Shown in pieces: positions 5,965 through 11,164 of a stretch of 11,164 bases of DNA. Within the stretch, counting starts at the first letter, position 1, and each line of letters starts with the position of its first letter. The notes beneath the pieces are model-generated. The model worked only from the letters and a program-made list of their open reading frames with translations. It searched no databases and had not been told where the DNA came from. The position numbers and the translations under genes were made by a program. The stretch is from NCBI GenBank assembly GCA_016218905.1, contig JACRCS010000472.1, positions 1-11,164 on the forward strand, written 5' to 3'. The stretch is from Deltaproteobacteria bacterium (GTDB lineage Bacteria > Desulfobacterota_C > Deferrisomatia > Deferrisomatales > JACRMM01).

Positions 5965-7101
5965 TTGCTGCGTTTCTTCCTGATCTACGCCGCGGTCTAC
6001 GGCGGCATGAACGCCTACCTCTTCCGCAACATCCGCCGCGCCTTCGAGCTCGGCGGCATCGGAAGCCCGCTCCTCGGCCTCTTTCTCGCCGCCATGGTGG
6101 CTGCGCCGGCCCTCGTCCGGGTGTTTGAGGGACGCGGGCTCACCCTCCTCGCGCGACCGGCGGCGCTCCTCGGGTACTGCTGGATGGCGGCGGCACTCTG
6201 GCTCTTCGTCCTCTTCGCAGGGCGTGACCTCTGGAACCTCGCCGTGGCGACTTTCGGCCACTTCGCCCCCTCCGCGAGGCGATTCGCGCTGCCGCTGCGG
6301 GGGAGCGCGCTCGCCTTCTTCGCCGCCGCGCTCCTGGCGGGCCTCTGGGGGTCCCACGAGGCCCGGCAGATCCGCCTTCGCGAGGTGACGCTCCGCTTGC
6401 CGCGGCTGCCGCCGGGCTCCCGACCGGTCCGGATCCTCTTCGTCTCCGACGTCCACTTGGACGTGCTGGGCGGAGAGCGCACGCTCCGCAGGGTCGCCGA
6501 GCTCGCCGAAGCGGCCAAGCCGGACGTCCTGCTCTCGGGCGGAGACCTGGTGGACGCCCCCGCCGAGCATCGCGGGACGAGTCTCGAGCTCCTCCGGGCC
6601 CTCCCGGCTCCGCTCGGGAAGTACGCCATTACCGGGAACCACGAGTACTACGCGGGCATTCGGGAGGCCGAACGGTTCACCGAGGACGCGGGGTTCCGGC
6701 TCCTGAAGGGCGCCTCGGTCCTCCTCGGCGAGCGGCTCCTCCTGGTCGGCGTCGACGACCCCGCGGCCCGACAGCTCGACTCCCGCCGCACGCCCGGGGA
6801 GGATGAACTGCTACCCCAGGGCGCCGATCGCCCGGCGGTCCTGCTCCTGAAGCATCGGCCCGAAGCGGAGCGTGACTCCCTCGGCCGCTTTGACCTCCAG
6901 CTCTCCGGCCACTCGCACGGAGGCCAGATCTACCCCTTCCGCTATCTCTCCCGGCTCGCCTACCCTCTCCCCGATGGCCTGTCGGAGGTCGGCCGCGGCT
7001 CCCTGCTCTACAAGGGGCTCGGCACCGGCACCTGGGGCCCGCCCTTTCGCCTCCTGGCGCCGCCGGAGGTCACCTTGTTCGTGCTCGCTCCCTCCCGATG
7101 A
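5965..7101 (+). CDS. Membrane-anchored calcineurin-like metallophosphoesterase (YkuE/YaeI type)
   Basis: The product is 378 aa. The N-terminal 140 residues hold about four hydrophobic helices (about 3-20, 33-52, 63-85 and 112-127). The catalytic domain follows. All five metallophosphoesterase blocks are present: D162-x-H164 in SDVHLD, D194 in GGDLVD, N225-H226 in GNHEYY, H297 in LKHRP, and H316-x-H318 in SGHSHGGQ. A two-metal centre should therefore be intact. The YkuE/YaeI group includes enzymes acting on lipid-linked phosphates such as UDP-diacylglucosamine, but the substrate here is not determinable. The TTG start is chosen because it keeps the first membrane helix, and GGTGAG (5954-5959) lies five bases upstream. 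The ATG at 6007 would cut that helix. The gene stands alone, divergent from the lipoprotein gene. A role in envelope phospholipid metabolism is inference. Confidence 0.93.
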   Translation: MLRFFLIYAAVYGGMNAYLFRNIRRAFELGGIGSPLLGLFLAAMVAAPALVRVFEGRGLTLLARPAALLGYCWMAAALWLFVLFAGRDLWNLAVATFGHFAPSARRFALPLRGSALAFFAAALLAGLWGSHEARQIRLREVTLRLPRLPPGSRPVRILFVSDVHLDVLGGERTLRRVAELAEAAKPDVLLSGGDLVDAPAEHRGTSLELLRALPAPLGKYAITGNHEYYAGIREAERFTEDAGFRLLKGASVLLGERLLLVGVDDPAARQLDSRRTPGEDELLPQGADRPAVLLLKHRPEAERDSLGRFDLQLSGHSHGGQIYPFRYLSRLAYPLPDGLSEVGRGSLLYKGLGTGTWGPPFRLLAPPEVTLFVLAPSR

Positions 7102-7114
7102 GATTCCCGGAGCC

Positions 7115-7142
7115 AAAGACCTGTGGGAGCGGTCTTTCCCAC
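7115..7142. terminator. Two competing hairpins, REP-like, after the phosphoesterase gene
   Basis: AAAGACC (7115-7121) pairs perfectly with GGTCTTT (7131-7137) around a 9-base loop. Alternatively GTGGGA (7123-7128) pairs with TCCCAC (7137-7142). The two folds exclude each other. The core CTGTGGGAGCGG resembles, from memory, the widespread CTGTGGGAGCGGGCTTG REP sequence of pseudomonads and relatives. It lies 13 bases past the stop, so it may act as the gene's terminator. TTTCCC after the stem is only a weak T-run. Confidence 0.4.
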
Positions 7143-7174
7143 CCGCCCTACTGCGCCGCAAGACTCGGCGGGCG

Positions 7175-7203
7175 TTGACACGCGCGGCGAGGGCGGTTAG
7201 CGT
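7175..7203 (+). promoter_or_regulatory. Promoter of the two-component signalling operon
   Basis: A perfect -35 TTGACA (7175-7180) is separated by exactly 17 bases from TAGCGT (7198-7203), which matches the TAnnnT form of the -10. Transcription would begin near 7210, about 18 bases before the leader ORF. This is the best promoter match in the window. Confidence 0.6.
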
Positions 7204-7227
7204 TTTGCATCCTCCCAGGGGGTCGAC

Positions 7228-7284
7228 ATGAAGCCGAGAGGGGCGTCAGAAGTTCGAAGTGCGGAGCCGGAGAGGGAAGCGTGA
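7228..7284 (+). CDS. Candidate 18-codon leader peptide coupled to the sensor kinase gene
   Basis: An ATG at 7228 preceded by AGGGGG (7217-7222, five-base spacing) opens an 18-codon [21 protein letters not shown]. Its TGA (7282-7284) overlaps the kinase GTG (7281-7283) as GTGA. The charged, non-hydrophobic peptide looks like no signal sequence or known attenuator. It contains four Arg and five acidic residues, with no run of a single amino acid. The better ribosome site here than at the kinase start suggests that ribosomes may reach the kinase by re-initiation. It could instead be a chance ORF, because the kinase has its own GAGGGA at 7272-7277. No family is recognised. Confidence 0.35.
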   Translation: MKPRGASEVRSAEPEREA

Positions 7285-8981
7285 CCTTAGGGACCCTCCG
7301 GAGCGCCCTGCGGGGCAGCCTGGCGGCCCGGATCTGCGCCTGGCTGGTCGCGGCGGTCGTCCTCCTCGTCATCTCCATGGATCTCCTCTTCCTGAGGCTC
7401 CAGTCCGATCACCTTCGAGAGCAGTTCCTGCAGGAGGGCGCGACCGTGACGCGCCTCCTCGCCCAGACGGTGCGGCCGGCCGTTCTTTCCGAAGATATCC
7501 AAGCGCTCTCCGTCCCGGTCGAGGCCGTCCTCTACCAGGAGGACGTTCGTGCGGTCGCGGTGTACAACCTGGAGCGGCAGCTCATCAGCCGGAAGAGGGC
7601 GGAAGCGGAGGAGGTGGAGCCCTACCCGCCGTCGCCCTCCCCCCCTCCCCCTCCGGCCCAGGGCGGGCTCGGCTACCGGGAAACGAAGGACTCCTTCGCC
7701 TTCTGGCAGCCGGTGAGGGCCGAGGACCGGTTCGCCTCAGAGGAAGAGTTGTTCTTCCCACCCGAGAACGGCCGAGAAGCCTCCGATCGCCCCATCGGCT
7801 TCGTCGCCGTCACCCTCTCGAAGAACCGGCTGAAGAGGGCCCTGCAGGCCTCCACGTCGGGCGCGCTGCTCGTCGGCGGGCTGTTCTTCATGGTCGGGGG
7901 GCTCGGAAGCGTGATCGTGGTGCGCCATGCGGTGCGACCCCTTCGGCGCCTGGTCCAGGAGGTGAAGGCGTCGACGGGCCCCGCCGCCGAGGAGCAGCCC
8001 TCCGAGCTCGGCTTCCTCTCCCGCACCTACGAGCGCTTCGTGCAGGAGCTCGACGGCGCCTTCGAGACCATTCGCGAGCTCAATGAGGGGCTGGAGCGCA
8101 AGGTCCGGGAGAGGACCCACGAGCTCGAAACAGCCAACGCCGAGCTCGCGGAGCGCAGGCGTTCGGCCGAAGAGGCGAATCGTACCCTCTCTTGCACCCT
8201 CGCCGAGCTTCGCGAGACCCAGGCACAGCTGATCCAGGCCGAGAAGATGGCCGCCCTGGGCCAGCTCGTCGCCGGCGTCGCCCACGAGGTGAACAACAGC
8301 GTCAACTTCATCTCGGGCGCGCTTCCGGTGCTCCAGTCGCTCTTTGACGAGATCCGAGCCGCTGGGACGGCGGCCGGACCGGGGGCCGACCGGCTACCTC
8401 AACGGCTCCGAGCGGCCGACCAGCTCATGGCGAACATCGGCGAGGGCGCCCGCCGTGCCGCCCAGATCGTGCGCGATCTGCGCGACTTCGCCCGGGTCGA
8501 ACAGACGGAGTTCGCCGTCGCGGACCTCCACCACGGCATCGAAAGCACGCTGCAGCTCCTCCATCAGGAGTACCGGGACCGCATCGAGGTGCGCAAGGAG
8601 TACGCCGAGTCCCTTCCTCGGGTGGAGTGCCTGCCCGGCCAGATCAATCAGGTCTTCATGAACCTGTTGCGCAACGCGGCGCAGGCCATCCCGGACCGGG
8701 GCACCGTCACGATCCGCACGTGGAGTGAAGCAGACCGCGTGCACATCTGCTTCGCCGACGACGGCCCCGGCATTCCGGCGGAGCTCGTGCCGAGGATCTT
8801 CGACCCGTTCTTCACCACGAAGGACGTGGGCAAGGGCACGGGGCTCGGCCTCGGGATCTCCTACGGGATCGTCCGCAGGCACGGCGGCGAGATCCTGGTC
8901 CGCAGCCGAGAGGGAGAAGGCGCCGAGTTCGAAATCGTGCTTCCGATCATCCGAGCCACCCCTCCCCACGCGGAGGCCTGA
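7281..8981 (+). CDS. Membrane sensor histidine kinase
   Basis: The product is 566 aa. An N-terminal membrane helix lies at about 18-37, and an extracytoplasmic sensor region at about 38-194 has a Cache-like outline ([18 protein letters not shown], then [15 protein letters not shown]). A Pro-rich stretch [12 protein letters not shown] lies within it (about 114-125). The second membrane helix is at about 195-214 and is followed by a HAMP-like [11 protein letters not shown] segment. A charged coiled coil runs from about 255 to 325. The phospho-acceptor is His335 in [13 protein letters not shown]. The ATPase part carries Asn465 in [16 protein letters not shown] near 493, IFDPFFTTK and [11 protein letters not shown]. 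Both catalytic and acceptor residues are present, so it should autophosphorylate. The NNS after the His replaces the commoner NNP. GTG 7281 follows GAGGGA (7272-7277). One base separates it from the next gene, so it is the first member of a three-gene operon. The ligand is unknown. Confidence 0.93.
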   Translation: MTLGTLRSALRGSLAARICAWLVAAVVLLVISMDLLFLRLQSDHLREQFLQEGATVTRLLAQTVRPAVLSEDIQALSVPVEAVLYQEDVRAVAVYNLERQLISRKRAEAEEVEPYPPSPSPPPPPAQGGLGYRETKDSFAFWQPVRAEDRFASEEELFFPPENGREASDRPIGFVAVTLSKNRLKRALQASTSGALLVGGLFFMVGGLGSVIVVRHAVRPLRRLVQEVKASTGPAAEEQPSELGFLSRTYERFVQELDGAFETIRELNEGLERKVRERTHELETANAELAERRRSAEEANRTLSCTLAELRETQAQLIQAEKMAALGQLVAGVAHEVNNSVNFISGALPVLQSLFDEIRAAGTAAGPGADRLPQRLRAADQLMANIGEGARRAAQIVRDLRDFARVEQTEFAVADLHHGIESTLQLLHQEYRDRIEVRKEYAESLPRVECLPGQINQVFMNLLRNAAQAIPDRGTVTIRTWSEADRVHICFADDGPGIPAELVPRIFDPFFTTKDVGKGTGLGLGISYGIVRRHGGEILVRSREGEGAEFEIVLPIIRATPPHAEA

Positions 8982-8982
8982 C

Positions 8983-10404
8983 ATGGAAGAGACCGCTACC
9001 GGCACGAGGTCCTCCGAACGGCCTCGGATCCTCTACGTCGACGACGAGCAGGCGAACCTCACCAACCTCTCTTTGGCGCTCCGGGACGAGTACGAGGTGC
9101 TGACGGCCCGGTCGGGGCCCGAGGCGATCGAGCTCTTCCGGCGCGAACCCGGCCTCTCGGTTGTCCTGGTCGATCAACGGATGCCCGGAATGGCGGGCGT
9201 CGACACGTTGGCCGAGCTCTTGCGCATCGACCCGGACCCCGTGCGGATCGTGGTGACCGCCTACGCCAACGTCGACGACATCGTCGACGCCGTCAACCGC
9301 GGCTCGGTCTACCACTACATCCTCAAGCCTTGGGAGCTCCAGGCGTTACGCCTCACGCTGCGCAGGGCCTACCAGGCCTTCTGGCTCATCAAGGAGAACA
9401 AACGGCTCGCGGCCGAGCTCATGGAGCGGAATGCCGACCTGCGGCGCGCAAACCTGACGCTCTCCAATCTGAATGAGCGACTGCGGGAGGACATCCAGAG
9501 GCGGGAGCTCGCGGAAGCTTCCTTTCGGAGCCTGAACGAGAAGCTCGAAGCGCTGGTGGCCGAGCGCACGGCCGAACTCTCCCGAGCCAACGAAGGCCTG
9601 CGCGCGGAGGTCGAGGAACGCAGGCGCGTGGAACGGGAGCTCAAGCAGGCGACCGACGAGCTCGAGCTGCGGATCGAGGCGCGGACTTCGGAGCTCCGGG
9701 GAGCTCATCAGCAGCTTCTCCAGGCCGAGAAGCTGAGCGCGGTAGGGCGGCTCGCCTCCTCCATCGCGCACGAGTTCAACAACCCCATCTTCGGCGTCCT
9801 GAACGTGCTCCACTCCCTGCGCGCCGGGGTCGCGCTCGGCCGCGAGGAGGCGGAGATGGTCGCGCTCGCGATCCAGGAGTGCAACCGCATCGCCGCCTTC
9901 GTCCGCGACCTGCAGAGCTTTAGCCGGCCGAGCTCCGGCATCTCGAGCCCGACCGACGTCCACGAGGCGCTCGACGCCATGCTCCTCTTCTGCCGAAAGG
10001 AGTTCGCCGTCCGGAAGATCGAGGTCGAGAGAGCCTACGCGACTGACCTTCCGGCCGTCGTCGCCATCGGAGATCAGATCCGGCAGGTCATGCTCAATCT
10101 GCTCAACAACGCCATGCAGGCGATGCCGAAGGGAGGGGGGCGCATTCGCGTCTCCACGGAGCTCACGGGGGAAAGCATCCTCATTCGCCTCCAAGACACC
10201 GGCACGGGCATCGCTCCCGAGCACCTCGGGCGCATCTTCGAGCCGTTCTTTACGACCAAGCCGCCCTCCAAGGGGACCGGGCTGGGCCTACCTATCTCTC
10301 AGGCGATCGTTCAGCGGCACGGAGGGACCATGGACGTCGAGAGCACGCCCGGGCAGGGAACGACCTTTACCGTGGCCCTGCCGCTCGCCGGAGCGCCGAC
10401 ATGA
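8983..10404 (+). CDS. Receiver-histidine kinase hybrid, cytoplasmic
   Basis: The product is 473 aa. The receiver domain comes first (about 14-125), with acidic pocket Asp20-Asp21, phospho-acceptor Asp64 in VLVDQRMPG, Thr92 and Lys115 (ILKPWE). The KPWE form is common in receivers joined to HD-GYP or kinase modules. A coiled coil follows from about 128 to 250. The kinase core has His263 in [13 protein letters not shown], an N-box [24 protein letters not shown] and [10 protein letters not shown]. There is no membrane helix. The natural wiring is phosphoryl transfer from the upstream membrane kinase to Asp64, which then tunes His263 and its transfer to the downstream receiver. That order is inference from gene order. 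ATG 8983 is chosen because GGAGG (8972-8976) lies six bases upstream and the protein then starts just before the receiver. A much longer in-frame extension lies wholly inside the upstream kinase. Confidence 0.93.
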   Translation: MEETATGTRSSERPRILYVDDEQANLTNLSLALRDEYEVLTARSGPEAIELFRREPGLSVVLVDQRMPGMAGVDTLAELLRIDPDPVRIVVTAYANVDDIVDAVNRGSVYHYILKPWELQALRLTLRRAYQAFWLIKENKRLAAELMERNADLRRANLTLSNLNERLREDIQRRELAEASFRSLNEKLEALVAERTAELSRANEGLRAEVEERRRVERELKQATDELELRIEARTSELRGAHQQLLQAEKLSAVGRLASSIAHEFNNPIFGVLNVLHSLRAGVALGREEAEMVALAIQECNRIAAFVRDLQSFSRPSSGISSPTDVHEALDAMLLFCRKEFAVRKIEVERAYATDLPAVVAIGDQIRQVMLNLLNNAMQAMPKGGGRIRVSTELTGESILIRLQDTGTGIAPEHLGRIFEPFFTTKPPSKGTGLGLPISQAIVQRHGGTMDVESTPGQGTTFTVALPLAGAPT

Positions 10405-10922
10405 AGGCGCGGCGGATCCTGCTCGTCGACGACGAGCCCATCATCGTGCGAACCCTCTCGAAGGCCCTGGAGCTCACCGGTCTCAAGGTGACGGTGGCCC
10501 AGGACGGTGACCGGGCGCTGGCGCTCGTTGAGGGCAAACCGTCTTTCGACGTCGTGATCACCGACCTCACGCTCGAGGGGGCGGACGGGATGGAGGTGCT
10601 GCGTAGGGCGAAGGAGAGGGACCCGGAGACGGGCGTCATCGTCATCACGGGCTACGCGGCCGAGAGCTCCGCCCTCGACGCGCTCCGCTTCGGCGCGGAG
10701 GACTACCTGGCGAAACCCTTCGACTACAGCGAGTTGCTCCTCCGGGTCTCGCGCTGTCTGGAGCGCCGGGAGTTGGCCCGAAAAGTCCGGACCTACGAGC
10801 GACTCCTCGGGATCTGTCGCCGGTGCGGCAGGATATCCCAGGGCGCGGAAGCGGGCCTCCTGCCCGAGGACGCGGCCGCCGGGCGGCCCTCCCCGCCGGA
10901 GGCGTGCCCCGGCTGCCGCTAG
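10401..10922 (+). CDS. Single-domain response regulator with C-terminal Cys-pair tail
   Basis: The product is 173 aa. The receiver domain fills residues 3-120, with the LVDDE acidic pocket, phospho-acceptor Asp55 in VITDLTLEG, Thr and Lys positions in VITGYA and LAKPFD, and a short helix after it. The 50-residue tail carries Cys139-xx-Cys142 (LLGICRRCGRI) and Cys169-xx-Cys172 (ACPGCR) at the very end, a likely four-Cys zinc knuckle. A similar LLxICxxCKxIR...CPxC tail is known on many receiver and kinase proteins. Here the usual 40-odd residues between the Cys pairs are shortened to 26 and lack the DGYW region. No DNA-binding, enzyme or phosphotransfer domain exists. The ATG overlaps the hybrid kinase stop as ATGA, which indicates strict co-expression. 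It probably acts by protein contact. Confidence 0.92.
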   Translation: MKARRILLVDDEPIIVRTLSKALELTGLKVTVAQDGDRALALVEGKPSFDVVITDLTLEGADGMEVLRRAKERDPETGVIVITGYAAESSALDALRFGAEDYLAKPFDYSELLLRVSRCLERRELARKVRTYERLLGICRRCGRISQGAEAGLLPEDAAAGRPSPPEACPGCR

Positions 10923-10929
10923 CTGTTAG

Positions 10930-10970
10930 GTGTCAGCACTTGGGAGTGACGGCTTGAGTTTGACACTCCC
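10930..10970. terminator. Inverted repeats after the signalling operon
   Basis: GGGAGTG (10942-10948) pairs with CACTCCC (10964-10970). An alternative fold pairs GTGTCA (10930-10935) with TGACAC (10961-10966). It begins seven bases after the last stop. There is no T-run, so it is a weak terminator at best. It might also be the end of a lost transposon, since it starts with TGT and has short internal inverted repeats. No gene is seen from 10923 to 11164, and 10996-11055 is clearly less GC-rich than the rest. Confidence 0.3.
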
Positions 10971-11066
10971 GCATGGGCCCAGTCGCGGGCAGCCTCTTGT
11001 TTCGGCATCTCCTAAACGCTAATGACTATACAGAGCGTCACAATTGTTTGCGCATCTGCCCCTGAG

Positions 11067-11146
11067 CGTAGGGTGGGGCGTTCCGCCGCAGGCGGGTTGC
11101 CCCACGCGTGGGCGAACCTCGCTGCGCGAGAACCGCCCACCCTACG
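11067..11146. repeat. Inverted REP pair (BIME-like), two 33-nt hairpins
   Basis: Hairpin 1 (11073-11105) and hairpin 2 (11108-11140) have the same plan: a 7-bp stem, a 3x3 internal loop, a 5-bp stem and a 3-base loop. Hairpin 2 is the reverse complement version of hairpin 1: internal loops are GTT/GTT versus AAC/AAC, and terminal loops GCA versus TGC. GTAG (11068-11071) flanks the left side and CTAC (11142-11145) the right. GTAG next to a hairpin is the recognised mark of REP elements mobilised by RAYT (TnpA-REP) transposases. The outer arms CGTAGGGTGGG and CCCACCCTACG (11067-11077 and 11136-11146) can also pair into one long cruciform. No RAYT gene is in the window. Such a repeat would naturally break an assembly here. 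Confidence 0.8.
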
Positions 11147-11164
11147 GCAACCCGGTACGCGCAA

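Noticed and set aside
5866..6642. A 258-aa minus-strand ORF opposite the phosphoesterase gene
   Set aside because: It is a shadow ORF rich in E, R and G. The plus strand carries all metallophosphoesterase motifs.
9346..10224. A 292-aa minus-strand ORF opposite the receiver-kinase gene
   Set aside because: The plus-strand frame has intact receiver and kinase motifs. The minus product has none.
10997..11032. Possible promoter, TTGTTT with TATACA downstream
   Set aside because: The spacing is 24 bases, far from 16-18, and no gene follows before the window end.
11067..11146. CRISPR-like or integron attC-like reading of the terminal palindromes
   Set aside because: There are only two copies in inverted orientation with a 2-base gap, no spacers, and none of the attC core-site sequences. 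REP-pair architecture fits fully.

Overview
This is a GC-rich window with dense, mostly plus-strand coding. It carries nine confidently supported protein genes, one plausible small gene and one candidate leader peptide. GC-rich codons, frequent GTG/TTG starts, 4-bp start/stop overlaps, a lipobox lipoprotein and multi-gene histidine-kinase cassettes suggest a high-GC Gram-negative bacterium. A deltaproteobacterial-type lineage (Desulfuromonadota, Myxococcota, NC10 or similar) is my best guess, but no marker gene here fixes the taxonomy. A low-complexity C-run at base 1 and a palindromic repeat at the other end suggest a whole contig broken at difficult sequence on both sides.

Layout. (1) 1-60 is an almost pure C tract, followed by a sigma70-like promoter (83-110). 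(2) 190-1949 holds rtcA (RNA 3'-terminal phosphate cyclase), overlapping by 4 bp a DUF72/YecE TIM-barrel gene. (3) 2003-3151 is an AI-2E-family (PF01594-type) membrane permease with a candidate promoter lying on the stop codon of the DUF72 gene. (4) 3284-4665 is an overlapping DUF1326-DUF2182 pair: a small cysteine-rich protein plus a polytopic cysteine-rich membrane protein, a recurrent conserved pair of unknown function. (5) 4684-5723, minus strand, has a plausible 68-aa single-span membrane protein and a 230-aa lipoprotein. (6) 5724-5964 is a divergent control region with two perfect palindromes, a hairpin and a promoter for each side. (7) 5965-7101 is a membrane-anchored metallophosphoesterase of the YkuE/YaeI type. 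(8) 7102-7280 has a REP-like double hairpin, a good TTGACA-N17-TAGCGT promoter and an 18-codon leader ORF that overlaps the next gene by 4 bp. (9) 7281-10922 is a compact three-gene signalling operon: a membrane sensor kinase, a soluble receiver-kinase, and a single-domain receiver with a Cys-pair tail. (10) 10923-11164 is non-coding and ends in an inverted REP pair.

The signalling operon is the main functional unit. It has two histidines and two receiver aspartates but no DNA-binding, cyclase, HD-GYP or methyl-accepting output domain. Output must therefore come from protein-protein contact or from a partner encoded elsewhere. The most striking non-coding structure is the 80-bp element at 11067-11146. 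It is two oppositely oriented 33-nt hairpins that differ at ten positions, and all ten fall into five compensatory base-pair changes. No CRISPR array, tRNA, rRNA or intact transposase was seen.
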